A stretch of 64,000 nucleotides of DNA from Aquabacterium parvum (GTDB lineage: Bacteria > Pseudomonadota > Gammaproteobacteria > Burkholderiales > Burkholderiaceae_C): NCBI RefSeq assembly GCF_001447195.1, contig NZ_LFRI01000174.1, positions 1 to 64,000 of the forward strand. Direction: 5' to 3'. The notes below the pieces were generated by a model, which was given only the letters and a program-made list of their open reading frames with translations, was not told where the DNA came from and did no database searches. Positions 24,461-37,567 of this stretch are shown in pieces. Both the position numbers and the translations under genes were made by a program. How positions within the stretch are numbered: position 1 is the first letter of the stretch; the number at the start of each line of letters is the position of its first letter.

Positions 24461-26782
24461 ATGAATCAGCACAACCCCCACACCTCCGCCCACATCCTGG
24501 GCTTTCCGCGCATCGGTGCGCAGCGCGAACTCAAGTTCGCCCTCGAAGGGTTTTGGCGCGGTGAGCGCAGCGAAGCCGAGCTGCGCCGCACGGGTGCCGA
24601 GCTGCGCCAGCGCCACTGGGCCCTGCAACGCGAAGCCGGGCTCGACGCCGTCACCGTCGGCGACTTCGCCTGGTACGACACCACCCTGACCCTGGCCGCC
24701 ACGCTGGGCGCCTTGCCCGCGCGCTTCGGCTTTGACGCGCACACGCTGAGCCTGGCACAGCACTTCGAGCTGGCGCGTGGCAACGCCGCTCAGCCGGCCA
24801 TGGAAATGACCAAGTGGTACGACACCAACTACCACCACCTGGTGCCCGAGCTCACACCCGACACCGCGTTCGCGGGCGGTGTGAACTGGCTGCTCGACGA
24901 GGTGGACGAAGCGCAGGCGCTGGGCCACCGCGTCAAGGCCGTGCTGCTGGGCCCCGTCAGTTTCCTGTGGTTGTCCAAGGGCCATGGCGAGCACGCCGGC
25001 TTCGATCGCCTGAGCCTGCTGCCGCGCGCGGTGCAGGCCTACCGCCGCGTGTTGCAAGGTTTGCGCGAGCGAGGGGTCGAATGGGTGCAGGTCGATGAGC
25101 CCGCTTTGTGTCAGGACCTGCCCGCCGACTGGCTGGCCGCCTTCCAGCCGGCCTACGACGAGCTGGCGGCGGACCTGCGCGGATCGGGCACGAAGCTGTT
25201 GCTGGCCACTTACTTCGACACCGCTGCAGACCACGCGGTGCTGGCGAGCCAGCTGCCGGTTCAGGGCTTCCACATCGACCTGGTGCGGGCGCCGCAGCAG
25301 CTCGATGCCTGGTTGGCCGCCTTGCCAGCCACCGCTGTCCTGTCGGTGGGCGTGATCGACGGGCGCAACATCTGGCGCAGCGACCTGGACCGCGCACTGG
25401 GCTTGCTGCAACCTCTCAAGGCCCAGTTGGGCGAGCGCCTGTGGGTGGCGCCATCTTGCTCGCTGCTGCACGTGCCCGTGTCGCTGGACCACGAGGTCAA
25501 GCTCGACGCCGAGGTCAAAGGCTGGTTGGCGTTCGCCACCGAGAAGCTGCAGGAGTTGCGCGTCATCGCCCGCGCGCTCAACGAAGGCAGCCAAGCTGTG
25601 TCCACGCAGCTCGAACAACAGCGACAGGCGCTGGCCGCACGCCGCACCTCCGGCCGTGTCACCAACCCAGTTGTGCAAAAGCGCCTGGCCCAACTCACGG
25701 CCGACATGGCCCAGCGACACAGCCCCTTCGTGCAGCGCCAGGCTGTTCAACGCGAGGCTTTGCAACTGCCCGACTGGCCCACCACCACCATCGGCTCCTT
25801 CCCGCAGACCACGTCGATCCGCCAGGCGCGATCGGCCTGGCGCAGGGGCGAGCTCTCGGCCACCGACTACCTGCAGCGCATGCGTGCCGAGATCGAACAC
25901 GCGGTCAGGCAGCAGGAAGCCTGGGGCCTGGACGTGCTGGTGCATGGCGAGGCCGAGCGCAACGACATGGTCGAGTACTTCGGCGAGCAGCTGTGGGGTT
26001 ATGCCTTCAGCGACAACGGCTGGGTGCAGAGCTACGGCTCGCGCTGCGTCAAGCCGCCGGTGCTGTACGGAGATGTCTTCCGTCCCGAGCCCATGACGGT
26101 CGAGACCACGCGTTATGCGCAGTCGCTCACCGAGCGGCCCATGAAGGGCATGCTCACCGGCCCGGTCACGATGCTGCAGTGGTCCTTCGTGCGCGACGAC
26201 CAGCCGCGCGAAACCACCGCGCTGCAACTGGCCCTGGCCATCCGCGAAGAGGTGGCCGACCTGGAGAAAGCCGGCATCCGCGTCATCCAGATCGACGAGC
26301 CCGCCTTCCGTGAAGGCCTGCCGCTGCGCCGAGGTGACTGGGCGGTGTACCTCGATTGGGCCGTGCGCGCTTTCAAGGTCTCTTCGTGCTGCGTGCGCGA
26401 CGAGACCCAGGTGCACACCCACATGTGCTACTCGGAGTTCAACGACATCCTGCCCAGCATCGCGGCGATGGATGCCGACGTCATCACCATCGAGACCTCA
26501 CGCTCGGCGATGGAGCTGCTCGACGGCTTCGGTGCCTTCCACTACCCCAACGAGATCGGGCCCGGGGTGTACGACATCCACTCGCCACGCGTGCCATCGG
26601 TCGAAGCCATGGTGCGGCTGTTGCGCCGTGCCGCCGAGGTCGTGCCGGCCGAGCGGCTGTGGGTCAACCCCGACTGCGGCCTCAAAACCCGAGGCTGGGT
26701 GGAGACCGAAGCCGCGCTGCGCAACATGGTCGCAGCCGCCGGCGTGCTGCGGCGCGAGGCGGGCCTTCAGCGTGCGGCCTGA
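24461..26782 (+). CDS. metE: Cobalamin-independent methionine synthase
   Basis: 773 residues, full length. It transfers the methyl group of 5-methyltetrahydropteroyl-triglutamate to homocysteine without B12. The N-terminal domain starts at [22 protein letters not shown] and the catalytic domain begins near [14 protein letters not shown] (about residue 445). Zinc ligands are recognisable in [11 protein letters not shown] (His and Cys) and in [11 protein letters not shown] (Cys), and the substrate region [13 protein letters not shown] is present. ATG 24461 is used because the family starts with the GFPRIG segment shortly after; the open frame reaches further upstream into the control region. 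Regulation by MetR is indicated by the operator upstream. Confidence 0.95.
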   Translation: MNQHNPHTSAHILGFPRIGAQRELKFALEGFWRGERSEAELRRTGAELRQRHWALQREAGLDAVTVGDFAWYDTTLTLAATLGALPARFGFDAHTLSLAQHFELARGNAAQPAMEMTKWYDTNYHHLVPELTPDTAFAGGVNWLLDEVDEAQALGHRVKAVLLGPVSFLWLSKGHGEHAGFDRLSLLPRAVQAYRRVLQGLRERGVEWVQVDEPALCQDLPADWLAAFQPAYDELAADLRGSGTKLLLATYFDTAADHAVLASQLPVQGFHIDLVRAPQQLDAWLAALPATAVLSVGVIDGRNIWRSDLDRALGLLQPLKAQLGERLWVAPSCSLLHVPVSLDHEVKLDAEVKGWLAFATEKLQELRVIARALNEGSQAVSTQLEQQRQALAARRTSGRVTNPVVQKRLAQLTADMAQRHSPFVQRQAVQREALQLPDWPTTTIGSFPQTTSIRQARSAWRRGELSATDYLQRMRAEIEHAVRQQEAWGLDVLVHGEAERNDMVEYFGEQLWGYAFSDNGWVQSYGSRCVKPPVLYGDVFRPEPMTVETTRYAQSLTERPMKGMLTGPVTMLQWSFVRDDQPRETTALQLALAIREEVADLEKAGIRVIQIDEPAFREGLPLRRGDWAVYLDWAVRAFKVSSCCVRDETQVHTHMCYSEFNDILPSIAAMDADVITIETSRSAMELLDGFGAFHYPNEIGPGVYDIHSPRVPSVEAMVRLLRRAAEVVPAERLWVNPDCGLKTRGWVETEAALRNMVAAAGVLRREAGLQRAA

Positions 26783-26841
26783 GCCGTTTGGACGCACCAG
26801 CTTGGTGATGTTGTGAACCACCTCAGTGAAAGTGATCACGT

Positions 26842-26869
26842 TTGACGCAAACCGTTCGGTAAGTAACAC
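26842..26869 (+). promoter_or_regulatory. Possible sigma-70 promoter before the DUF1800 gene
   Basis: TTGACG (26842-26847) and TAACAC (26864-26869) are separated by 16 bases, 55 bases before the ATG of the DUF1800 gene. The -35 match is good and the -10 match is poor. This 142-base gap after metE holds nothing else I can name. Confidence 0.3.
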
Positions 26870-26924
26870 GAGGTCACGCTTCTGACGCCCATGCGTCGAA
26901 CGCCAGTCGATACAGTCGCACCCC

Positions 26925-28646
26925 ATGGACAGCCAGGTGAGCTGGCGATCCCAGTTCATGGCGGAGGCGGCTTTGCAGGCGATCGAGACACAAGCGGAAC
27001 CAGGTCAGGCACAGGCCGAGGTGGGCCTGAGGGGCGCCATGGCCATGGGCGCGGTGGCCGCCGTGGCCTTGAGCGCTTGCGGCGCGGGCTCTCAAGGCTT
27101 CGAAGCCATGACCGCCGAGCGCGCCGCCCGCCTGCTCAACCAGGGTGGCCTGGGCTCCACGCCTGCGGAGGTCAACGAGATCCTGGACCAGGGCGCAGAG
27201 ACCTGGTTCGAGGCGCAAAAGCGCATGCCCATCGGGCCCTCGATCTGGCAGTGGGCCACCGACCATGGCCACGCCAACCGCGCCTTGGCCCGCAGCGACT
27301 TCGGCCTGGACCAGGCCCTGTGGTGGCGCTTGTGCAACTCGCAGGACGTGATGCGCCAGCGCATGGTGCTGGCGCTCAGCGAGATCTTCGTGGTCTCGCC
27401 ACTGAACATGGTGGCCTACTGGCGCCAGTTCGGCTGCATCGCGTGGTGGGAGCTGCTGGAGCAACATTGCTTTGGCAACTTCCGCGACCTGCTCACGCAC
27501 GTCACGCTGTCGCCCGCCATGGGCGTGTACCTGAGCATGCGCGGCAGCGCCAAGGAAACGCCCTCAGGCCGCCGCCCCGACGAGAACTACGCGCGTGAGC
27601 TGCTGCAGCTGTTCACCATCGGGCTGCACGAGCTCAACACCGACGGCTCGCCCATTCAGCCCCTGACCGAAACCTACGACGCCGACACCGTTGGGCAGCT
27701 CGCGCGTGCGCTCACCGGTTGGGACGTCGACGGCTTCAACCCCTTCGACCCGGAAGGCCCGTGCGAGTACTGGCGCAAGCCCATGGTCTTTCATGCCGAT
27801 CGTCATGCGGTGGGTGACAAGCGCGCGCTTGGGGTCAACATCCCCGACGGCACACCAGGCCCAGAGGCCCTGCGCCTGGCCCTGGACGCCGTGTTCGCCC
27901 ACCCCAACGTCGGGCCCTTCATCTCGCGCCAGCTGATCCAGCGGCTGGTGACCAGCAACCCGAGCCCCGCCTACGTTCGGCGCGTGGCCCTCACGTTCGA
28001 GAACAACGGCGCGACGACGCCGGTGCGTGGCGACCTGGCCGCCGTGTTGCGCGCCGTGCTGTCCGACCCCGAGGCCCGGCCTGAGAAAACCGAGCCGGCC
28101 GCTGGCGCCATCAACGTGCAGACCGACGGCAAGCTGCGCGAGCCGCTGCTGCGCCTGTTGCAGTGGCTGCGCCTGAGTCGCGCCACCTCCACCGACGATC
28201 GCTGGAACGTGCCTGACCTGTCTGGCACCGACATGATCGGGCAGGCCCCGCTGCGCGCGCCCTCGGTGTTCAACTTCTTCCGGCCGGGTTACGTGCCGCC
28301 CAACAGCGAGGTGGCGCGCTTGGGCATGGTGGCGCCCGAGTTCCAGGTCACCAACGAGTCGACGGTGATCGGCTACGCCAACTTCCTGCGCAACGTGCTG
28401 CCCTTCGGCGGCGCCGGCATCTTGCCCAACTACGAAGACTGGCTGCTGTACGCCGACGACGTGCCCACCCTGGTCGACAAGCTCGATTTGCACCTCACCG
28501 GCCGCATGCTCTCGCGCCCCACGCTCGACACCATCGTGCAGGGCGTGAGCTCGATCACCGGGCAGTCGAGCAACGAGCGCCGCAACCGCGTGCTGGCCGC
28601 CTTCTTCCTGGTCATGACCTGCCCCGAGTACCTGGTGCAGCGCTGA
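26925..28646 (+). CDS. DUF1800 family protein
   Basis: 573 residues. DUF1800 proteins are exported, helical and of unknown biochemistry, and are almost always encoded next to a DUF1501 gene, as here. Characteristic stretches are ARLLNQGGLGSTPAEVNEIL, the ENYARELLQLFTIGLHELN region (about 222-240), RALTGWDVDGF, HADRHAVGDKRALG and ITGQSSNERRNRVLAAFFLVMTCPEYLVQR at the end. A hydrophobic stretch with a lipobox-like ALSAC (Cys52) suggests a lipoprotein, but it sits unusually far from the start, so the true start may lie further in. It is followed after 24 bases by the DUF1501 gene. Confidence 0.85.
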   Translation: MDSQVSWRSQFMAEAALQAIETQAEPGQAQAEVGLRGAMAMGAVAAVALSACGAGSQGFEAMTAERAARLLNQGGLGSTPAEVNEILDQGAETWFEAQKRMPIGPSIWQWATDHGHANRALARSDFGLDQALWWRLCNSQDVMRQRMVLALSEIFVVSPLNMVAYWRQFGCIAWWELLEQHCFGNFRDLLTHVTLSPAMGVYLSMRGSAKETPSGRRPDENYARELLQLFTIGLHELNTDGSPIQPLTETYDADTVGQLARALTGWDVDGFNPFDPEGPCEYWRKPMVFHADRHAVGDKRALGVNIPDGTPGPEALRLALDAVFAHPNVGPFISRQLIQRLVTSNPSPAYVRRVALTFENNGATTPVRGDLAAVLRAVLSDPEARPEKTEPAAGAINVQTDGKLREPLLRLLQWLRLSRATSTDDRWNVPDLSGTDMIGQAPLRAPSVFNFFRPGYVPPNSEVARLGMVAPEFQVTNESTVIGYANFLRNVLPFGGAGILPNYEDWLLYADDVPTLVDKLDLHLTGRMLSRPTLDTIVQGVSSITGQSSNERRNRVLAAFFLVMTCPEYLVQR

Positions 28647-28670
28647 CATCCACTCGCCAAGACCTTCGCC

Positions 28671-30062
28671 ATGAACGACCACTCGCCCAGCCGCCGCGCC
28701 TTTTTGCAACGCACCGCTTGGCTGTCAGCTGCCGGGGCGGCCGCTCCTTTTGCGATGAACCTGGCCACGATGGCCGAGGTCGCCGCGCAAACCTCTGGTG
28801 CGGGCGACTACAAGGCGCTGGTGTGCGTGTTCATGCAGGGTGGCAACGACCATGGCAACACCCTGCTGCCGGTCGATGCCAGCAGCCATGCGGCCTACGC
28901 AAAGGCCCGCAGCGATCTCGCCCTGCCGCTGTCCAGCCTGGTGGGCACCACCTTGGCCTCCGACGCGTCCAGCAACCTGGGTGGCCGTCAAGTGGCCCTG
29001 GCGCCTGCGTTGCAGCCGCTCAAGGCCCTGTACGACGGAGGGCGCCTGGCCGGCTTGCTCAACGTCGGCACGCTGGTCGAGCCCACCACCCTGGCGCAGT
29101 ACCGGGCCCAGTCGGTGCCCCTGCCGCCCAAGCTGTTTTCGCACAACGACCAGCAAGCCGCCTGGCAGTCACACGGTGCCGAGGGCACGTCGGCTGGCTG
29201 GGGCGGCCGTGTGGTCGACGCGGCGCTGTCGAACAACGGCCAGGCCTCGCTGACCTGCATCAACACCTCGGGCAACGCCGTGTTCGTGGCGGGTGAGCAG
29301 GCGGTGCCTTTCATGGTGAACCCCGCTGGCGTGCCCGGTGTGGCCGCGCTGGGTGGAGGCATGTTCGGCTCGGCGGCTTGCGAGCAGGCTTTCCTCAAGC
29401 TGGTGACGCAAACCAGCCAGGCCCACGTGCTGGCCGCCGAGCACGCCAAGGTGATGAAGCGGGCCCTGGACACCAACGGCCAGTTGCGATCGGCCCTGTC
29501 GGGCGCACCGGCCTTGAACACGGTCTTCGACGCCGACAGCCTGTCGCGCCAGTTGGCCATGGTCGCCAGGTTGATGTCGGTGCGCGCCACGCTGGGCATG
29601 AAGCGCCAGGTGTTCTTCGTGCAGCTCGGCGGTTTCGACCTGCACGACAACTTCGCGGCGCGCCACCCGGTGTTGCTGGGGCAGGTGGCGCAGGGCCTGA
29701 GCCGCTTTCAGCAGGCGATCGACGAGATGGGCCTGGCGCAGCAAGTCACCACCTTCACCGCCAGCGACTTCGGGCGCACGCTCAGCAGCAACGGCGATGG
29801 CTCCGACCACGGCTGGGGCTCGCACCACTTCGTGATGGGCGGCGCGGTGCAAGGCCAGCGACTGTTCGGCACCTTGCCCGATGCCGGCCTGGGTGGCAGC
29901 CAGGACGTGGGGCAAGGGCGCCTGCTGCCCACGATGGCGGTCCAGCAACTGGCCGCTGCCCTGGGTCGCTGGATGGGCGTGAGCCCCTCGGACCTGGGCC
30001 TGGTGGCGCCGGGCCACTCTGTCTTCGACGCGACAGTGCTGTCCGGCCTGATGAAGACCTGA
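28671..30062 (+). CDS. DUF1501 family protein with Tat signal
   Basis: 463 residues. The start NDHSPSRRAFLQRTAWLSAAGAAAPFA is a twin-arginine signal peptide, so the protein is exported folded. DUF1501 proteins share the alkaline phosphatase/sulfatase fold. Visible family stretches are FMQGGNDHGNTLLPV (about 54-68), LFSHNDQQAAWQSH, FFVQLGGFDLHDNF, FTASDFGRTLSSNGDGSDHGWGSHHFVMGGAVQG (about 360-395). The substrate is unknown. It forms a conserved pair with the DUF1800 protein encoded just upstream, with which it probably acts in the periplasm. Confidence 0.87.
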   Translation: MNDHSPSRRAFLQRTAWLSAAGAAAPFAMNLATMAEVAAQTSGAGDYKALVCVFMQGGNDHGNTLLPVDASSHAAYAKARSDLALPLSSLVGTTLASDASSNLGGRQVALAPALQPLKALYDGGRLAGLLNVGTLVEPTTLAQYRAQSVPLPPKLFSHNDQQAAWQSHGAEGTSAGWGGRVVDAALSNNGQASLTCINTSGNAVFVAGEQAVPFMVNPAGVPGVAALGGGMFGSAACEQAFLKLVTQTSQAHVLAAEHAKVMKRALDTNGQLRSALSGAPALNTVFDADSLSRQLAMVARLMSVRATLGMKRQVFFVQLGGFDLHDNFAARHPVLLGQVAQGLSRFQQAIDEMGLAQQVTTFTASDFGRTLSSNGDGSDHGWGSHHFVMGGAVQGQRLFGTLPDAGLGGSQDVGQGRLLPTMAVQQLAAALGRWMGVSPSDLGLVAPGHSVFDATVLSGLMKT

Positions 30063-30119
30063 TGCGGCCCGAGGGGCGCTTGCACTAGGATGTCGCCCTG
30101 TCTGAACAGGAGCCCCCAG

Positions 30120-30614
30120 ATGTCCGCCCGCCCCAACCAACTCTCCCGCACCGTGGCCAAGCTGCAGGGCCTGCCCCTGATCGGCCAGTGGGCCACCAGC
30201 TTTGCGCTGGGCCGCGTGGTGCCTTACGTGGGCACCTCGGGGCTGAAGTACGAGGTCATCAGCAGCCAGCGCGTGGTCGTGCGCATCCGCAACCAGCGCA
30301 AGGTGCAGAACCACATCAAGGGCGTGCACGCCGCCGCCATGGCCCTGCTGGCCGAGACCGCGACGGGCTTTTGCGTGGGCATGAACCTGCCCGACGACAA
30401 GCTGCCCCTGATCAAGACGATGAAGATCGACTACGTGCGCCGCTCGCAAGGCGACATGGTGGCCGAGGCCAGCCTGCGACCCGAGCAGATCCAGCAGATC
30501 CTCAGCCAGGACAAGGGCGAGGTGGTCGTGCCGGTGGTGATCAAGGACGAGTCCGGCGAGCAGCCCATCCAGGCCGAGATGACCTGGGCTTGGGTGCCCA
30601 AAAAACGGGGTTGA
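30120..30614 (+). CDS. DUF4442 hotdog-fold protein
   Basis: 164 residues from ATG 30120, with GGAG nearby upstream; a start at 30090 is possible but lacks support. DUF4442 proteins adopt the hotdog fold of acyl-CoA thioesterases. Recognisable here are VPYVGTSGLKYEVISSQRVVVRIRN, NHIKGVHAAAMALLAETATG (the central helix region) and MKIDYVRRSQGDMVAEA. The substrate is unknown; fatty-acyl thioesters are likely. It is transcribed after the DUF1501 gene with a 57-base gap and no terminator between. Confidence 0.75.
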   Translation: MSARPNQLSRTVAKLQGLPLIGQWATSFALGRVVPYVGTSGLKYEVISSQRVVVRIRNQRKVQNHIKGVHAAAMALLAETATGFCVGMNLPDDKLPLIKTMKIDYVRRSQGDMVAEASLRPEQIQQILSQDKGEVVVPVVIKDESGEQPIQAEMTWAWVPKKRG

Positions 30615-30683
30615 TGCCACGGCGCTGACCCAAGGTGGGGCGCTGGGAGTGCGGTGGCCGGGCGCGGCCGCGTGGCTTCGCGT

Positions 30684-33230
<2,547 letters not shown>

Positions 33231-33330
33231 CCGTGCTCCTTGCCCAATGGCTTGTGGCGCAATTATCCGGTCAGCTGGGGACGAGCAACCCCGGGATCAG
33301 CCGGGTGTTCGCCCGGGGTTCGTCGGGGTT

Positions 33331-34428
33331 TCAGCCAGCTTGAACGCGCGCGGTCAGGGCCTTGCCGCTCTTGAGCCCCAATTTCTTCATCAGCGCCTGG
33401 TCCGCGTCGAACTCGGGGTTGCCGGTGGTCAGCAGTTTGTCACCATAAAAGATGGAGTTGGCGCCAGCCAGGAAGCACATGGCCTGCACGGCTTCGCTCA
33501 TGGCCTGGCGGCCGGCCGACAGGCGCACGCGGGCCGTCGGCATGGTGATGCGCGCCACGGCGATGGTGCGCACGAACTCCAGCGGGTCCAGCGGCGGTGT
33601 GTCGGCCAGCGGCGTGCCGGGCACGCGCACCAGGTCGTTGATGGGCACGGACTCGGGGTAGGTGGGCAGGTTGGCGAGCTGGGCGATCAGGCCGGCGCGG
33701 CCTTCGCGCGTCTCGCCCATGCCGACGATGCCGCCGCTGCAGACCTTCAGGTTGGCCTTGCGCACGTGTTCGAGCGTGTGCAGGCGGTCTTCCAGGTCAC
33801 GGGTGGTGATGATGTCGCCGTACAGCTCGGGCGCGGTGTCGAGGTTGTGGTTGTAATAGTCGAGGCCGGCGTCCTTGAGCGACTGGGCCTGGGTGTCGGT
33901 CAGCATGCCCAGGGTGCAGCAGGCCTCCAGGCCTTCGTCCTTGATCACACCGATGAGCTCGGCCACCTTCTCGATGTCGCGGTCCTTCGGCGCGCGCCAG
34001 GCGGCGCCCATGCAGAAGCGGCTGGCGCCGGCGTCGCGCGCGGCGATCACGGCCTCGCGCACTTCAGCTGGCGACATCAGCTTGCTGGCTTCGACGCCCG
34101 TGTCGTAGGACTGGGACTGCGGGCAGTAGCCGCAGTCTTCGGGACAGCCGCCCGTCTTGACCGACAGCAGCGTGGCGTGTTCGATCTCGTTGGCGTCCCA
34201 GTGCTGGCGGTGCACCTGCTGGGCCTGCCACAGCAGGTCGTTGAAGGGCAGGTTGAAGAGGTCGAGCACCTTCGAGCGGGGCCAGCGGCCGTTGTCGAAG
34301 TTCGGGTCGGTGCAGTCACCGCCGCAGCCGTGGGCGTTCAGCACGGGCTTCTTGGGCACGAGCTGGATGGGGCGTTCGGCGGTGGCCGGGGCGCTGGTCG
34401 GCTGGGCGGAGGTGGAGCAGGAGGTCAT
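33331..34428 (-). CDS. bioB: Biotin synthase
   Basis: 365 residues from ATG 34428. This radical-SAM enzyme inserts sulfur into dethiobiotin. The 4Fe-4S motif [13 protein letters not shown] (CxxxCxxC, about residues 84-96), the [14 protein letters not shown] segment, [10 protein letters not shown], and the end [16 protein letters not shown] are all intact. The catalytic core begins near residue 52 ([16 protein letters not shown]). Upstream of it is an extension of about 50 residues with CxxxC in [10 protein letters not shown] that Escherichia coli BioB lacks. Other bio genes are absent from the window, and I saw no BirA operator in the short upstream gap. Confidence 0.95.
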   Translation of the reverse strand: MTSCSTSAQPTSAPATAERPIQLVPKKPVLNAHGCGGDCTDPNFDNGRWPRSKVLDLFNLPFNDLLWQAQQVHRQHWDANEIEHATLLSVKTGGCPEDCGYCPQSQSYDTGVEASKLMSPAEVREAVIAARDAGASRFCMGAAWRAPKDRDIEKVAELIGVIKDEGLEACCTLGMLTDTQAQSLKDAGLDYYNHNLDTAPELYGDIITTRDLEDRLHTLEHVRKANLKVCSGGIVGMGETREGRAGLIAQLANLPTYPESVPINDLVRVPGTPLADTPPLDPLEFVRTIAVARITMPTARVRLSAGRQAMSEAVQAMCFLAGANSIFYGDKLLTTGNPEFDADQALMKKLGLKSGKALTARVQAG

Positions 34429-34539
34429 GGAATTCGATCTCACCGGGTGAAAGGCGGCGGCAGACGTCACAGAGCCGCAGTGTAGTCCGGATGACGCGCA
34501 CGTCAGTCTACGGGGAGATCCCGGGGTTAAGCTCTGCCC

Positions 34540-35010
34540 ATGCGATTCGAACACCTCATCGAGATCAACGCGCCCCAGGTCGGTTTGCCCATGATGGCGC
34601 CCACGTTCACACGCGAGCAGCTCTGGCGCGGGTTGATGCAGCGCGTGCAGTCTCCCCAGCGCTTCCCGATGGGGCCTGACCGCTGCGAGTGGCAGGAAAC
34701 CGAGCCGGGCGTGTTCCGGCGCACCGTGCATTTCGGCGCCCACGTGATGCACGACGAAGTGCGCACGGAGACCGGGCAAAAGATGGTTTTCACCCCCGAG
34801 GCCCACGGTGACACGGCGCCCATCCGGCTGACCATGGCCATCGAAGAGCCGCGCGCCGGCCAGATGGTGCTGCGCTTCGTTTACGAGGCCTTGTCCCCCC
34901 AAACGGACGAGGAGGCCTACTACAACGACTACCGCCACAATGCATGGCTGCACAACGACCGCGACATGGTGCGAACTTTGCGCCAGTGGCTGTCGGAAGA
35001 AGGGCTTTGA
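34540..35010 (+). CDS. SRPBCC-fold protein, AtaL/DUF1857 type
   Basis: 156 residues. The start [42 protein letters not shown] and the motif [24 protein letters not shown] near the end fit the DUF1857 (AtaL-like) branch of the START/Bet v 1-like superfamily, which form a large hydrophobic pocket. The ligand is unknown. It is divergent from bioB; the 111-base gap between them contains no recognisable operator. Confidence 0.75.
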   Translation: MRFEHLIEINAPQVGLPMMAPTFTREQLWRGLMQRVQSPQRFPMGPDRCEWQETEPGVFRRTVHFGAHVMHDEVRTETGQKMVFTPEAHGDTAPIRLTMAIEEPRAGQMVLRFVYEALSPQTDEEAYYNDYRHNAWLHNDRDMVRTLRQWLSEEGL

Positions 35011-35135
35011 GCCGACCTCGCCTGCCGGCGTGACTCGCAGCCCTTCAGCCCGGCTTCAGCCTGGCGGGGCACGATGCCCCATCGAGCTTGCCGGCGTGCC
35101 GTTGCGGCGTCCCATGGCAGGCCAGGGGAGGCTGC

Positions 35136-35675
35136 ATGGCAACACGACACGGAACGAGGGTGGGCGAAGGTGGCGCGGTCACACGCTTGCTGCACGCAAC
35201 GCTGGCGATCGCCTTCCTGGGCGCCTGGCTGAGCGCTGAGTGGGAAGGGCTGAGGACTTGGCACATCGCCTGCGGACATGCTTTGGCGGGGGCCTTGCTT
35301 GCGCGCATCGCGTGGTCGCTGGCGCGGCCTCGGGCATCGCTCTTGCGTTGGTGGCACGCGTTCCGGCGCGCAGCACGGCGTCTGCGTTCCGGTCACGACG
35401 GTGTTTTGCGTGCGCCCACCTGGTCCATTGCGGGCTCGGCCCTGGTGGTTTGCGGCATCGTGCTGCTGGTGCCGGGGTGCTTCGTGACGGGCTGGGCGCT
35501 GGGGCGGCTGGTCGACGTGGCGCAGGAGCCTGTGGCGCTGCACCGCTGGCTGGGCACGACCCTCATGGTGGTGGTGGCGACGCACGTGGCCCTGGTCGCC
35601 GTGCTGGGTGTGCTGCGCGGGCCCCGCATGGCCCGCGACGTGTTGCCCGGTGGGCCGAGGTCAGGCCAGGGTTGA
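35136..35675 (+). CDS. Cytochrome b561-like membrane protein
   Basis: 179 residues from ATG 35136, preceded by GGGGAGG. Four membrane segments carry well-placed histidines for haem: RLLHATLA (segment 1), TWHIACGHALAG (segment 2), and ALHRWLGTT with ATHVALVA near the C terminus. This is the layout of the b-type cytochrome family of cytochrome b561/Ni-Fe-hydrogenase b subunits. It is shorter than usual and no partner dehydrogenase or cytochrome c gene is next to it. It ends convergently, overlapping by 15 bases the 3' end of the histidine kinase gene on the other strand. Confidence 0.7.
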   Translation: MATRHGTRVGEGGAVTRLLHATLAIAFLGAWLSAEWEGLRTWHIACGHALAGALLARIAWSLARPRASLLRWWHAFRRAARRLRSGHDGVLRAPTWSIAGSALVVCGIVLLVPGCFVTGWALGRLVDVAQEPVALHRWLGTTLMVVVATHVALVAVLGVLRGPRMARDVLPGGPRSGQG

Positions 35676-37535
35676 CGCCGCCACGACCGGGTCCGACGGG
35701 TGCTCGGCCGCTTGACGAGGCGCGTGCTTGCGCAGCTGGATGGTGAAGCACGAACCCACCCCTGGCAGACCCTGCGCGGTGATGTCTCCGCCCATGCGCG
35801 TCATCAACTGCCTGGCGATGTACAGGCCCAGCCCGCTGCCTTCGATGTCTTTCGTGAAGCGGCCCACGCGGTTGAAGGGCTGAAACAGGTGGGGGATGTC
35901 TTCGCTGCTCAGGCCATGGCCGGTGTCGGCCACCTCGATGAACAGGTGGTCGGCGTCCTCGGTGGCGCGAACCTGGATGGCCCCACCCGGGCGGTTGTAT
36001 TTGCAGGCGTTGCTCAGCAGGTTGATGAAGACCTGTTGCAGGCGTTGGGGGTCGGCCCAGGCCTGCAGCGCCTGGGCCGGTAGTTCGTCTCGCAGGCTCA
36101 GGTGCTGGCGCTCGCGCATCGACTCGACGGTGGGCAGGCAAGCCTTCAGCAGCGGCGAGACATCGACCTCTTGCGGGTGCAGTGGCACCTGGCCGGATTC
36201 GATCTTGCTGAGGTCGAGCACCTCGTCGACCAGCCCGAGCAGTTGCTGGCCCGACTGCAGGATCCAGCCCACCTGCTGATGCTGGGTGGGCGACAAGGGC
36301 TTGTCGCCATGGTCCATGTCCAGCAGCTGGGCGAAGCCCAGGATGGCGTTGAGCGGGGTGCGCAGCTCATGGCTCAGGCGCGACAGGAAGCTGCGCTGTG
36401 CCGCGGCAGTGCGCTGGGCCGTGTCACGCTGGATGGTGATTTGCGCCTGCATCTGCTCGACGGTGACGTCGCGCACGATGCCCAGGATGTGTGCGCCTTG
36501 TCGCTCGTCGCGGTCCATGCGGCCGGCCACTTCGATGCTGCGCACATCGCCATCAGGTGAGGTGATCCGGTAGCGCACGAGGCGAAAGACACCTTGGGCG
36601 ATGGCCTGGTCCATTTGTGCCCGTGCATCATCCTGGTCGTCCGGGTGAATGTGCGTGCGGATTTCTTCCCGGGTGAGGATGATCGCTTCGTTGCCCCAGC
36701 CCAGCAACTGAGCGGCCTTGGCGTCGAGGTGATACCGCTGCGATCCGATGTCCAGGTCGAAGCGGCCCAGGCCTGCGAATGCCACGGCCATGTCCCAGCG
36801 CTGCTGCTCGCGTCGCAGCTGCAGGCCCTGGCTGAGCTGGCGGGCGTGCACGCGGCGGTAAGTCAGCACGTAGGTCACCGAGATCAGCAGCACGGCGCCG
36901 AACACCAGGAACTGAAGCAGCCACTCGGTGGCGTGTGCCGCCTTGGTCAGGTGGGCCAGGAAGGTGCGTTCTTCGGTGAGCAACTGTCGGTCCACGCGCG
37001 CGATTTCACCTGACAAGGCCTGACCGGCAGGGCCATCTCGCTGCTCGATCGTCAGGCGCTTGCTGCGCTCGGCCAGTCGCCGCAACTCGGCAATCAGGTT
37101 GTCGCCCTGCGTCCAGGCGCGCAGCGAGGGCTGGAACAGCCAGGTGTCGCTGAACAGGTGATAGAGCACCATCATCGCGGTGATGTCGCCCTCGTCCAGG
37201 CCGCCAGCGGTGAAGCCTTGGCGGGCCACCTGCCACCGCACCGGCCGGGTGTTGAGCGCTTCTCGGGCTCGCTGGTCACCGGCCTGGACGGCCAGCGCAG
37301 ATTCAAAGCCCTGCAGGTAAGCCGGGTCGCCGGTGGCGACGTGCGCCTGCAACTGCGCGACAGCGGTGGTGTGGGCTTTGGACCAGAGGCTCTCGCCCTG
37401 GACGTAGGCGCGGATGGCGCCCAGCAAGTACATGCTGGAGATGGCCAACATCCCGATCAGCATGAACGCCCCAACCGGCACGACCTGCCACAGCAGCGGC
37501 GTCCTCTGGGTGGGGTGACTCGTGTTCGGGGTCAT
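35661..37535 (-). CDS. Membrane sensor histidine kinase with PAS domain
   Basis: 624 residues from ATG 37535; the frame is open further upstream but with a poor, Cys/Arg/Pro-rich sequence. It contains a first membrane span (about 15-38), a periplasmic region of about 170 residues resembling CHASE3-type sensors (QLQAHVATGDPAYLQGFESAL), a second span (WLLQFLVFGAVLLISVTYVL), a PAS domain (GLGRFDLDIGSQRYHLDAKAAQLLGW), the HisKA box SHELRTPLNAILGFAQLL, and ATPase motifs NLLSNACKYN, DTGHGL and GSGLGLYIARQL. There is no receiver domain and no response regulator gene beside it, so it is an orphan kinase. Confidence 0.85.
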   Translation of the reverse strand: MTPNTSHPTQRTPLLWQVVPVGAFMLIGMLAISSMYLLGAIRAYVQGESLWSKAHTTAVAQLQAHVATGDPAYLQGFESALAVQAGDQRAREALNTRPVRWQVARQGFTAGGLDEGDITAMMVLYHLFSDTWLFQPSLRAWTQGDNLIAELRRLAERSKRLTIEQRDGPAGQALSGEIARVDRQLLTEERTFLAHLTKAAHATEWLLQFLVFGAVLLISVTYVLTYRRVHARQLSQGLQLRREQQRWDMAVAFAGLGRFDLDIGSQRYHLDAKAAQLLGWGNEAIILTREEIRTHIHPDDQDDARAQMDQAIAQGVFRLVRYRITSPDGDVRSIEVAGRMDRDERQGAHILGIVRDVTVEQMQAQITIQRDTAQRTAAAQRSFLSRLSHELRTPLNAILGFAQLLDMDHGDKPLSPTQHQQVGWILQSGQQLLGLVDEVLDLSKIESGQVPLHPQEVDVSPLLKACLPTVESMRERQHLSLRDELPAQALQAWADPQRLQQVFINLLSNACKYNRPGGAIQVRATEDADHLFIEVADTGHGLSSEDIPHLFQPFNRVGRFTKDIEGSGLGLYIARQLMTRMGGDITAQGLPGVGSCFTIQLRKHAPRQAAEHPSDPVVAASTLA

Positions 37536-37567
37536 CGCGGGAGCGTGCGCTTTCCGCGCCTGTCCGT

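Noticed and set aside
34429..34539. BirA-type biotin operator between bioB and the DUF1857 gene
   Set aside because: No TTGTAAACC-N-GGTTTACAA-like sequence is visible.
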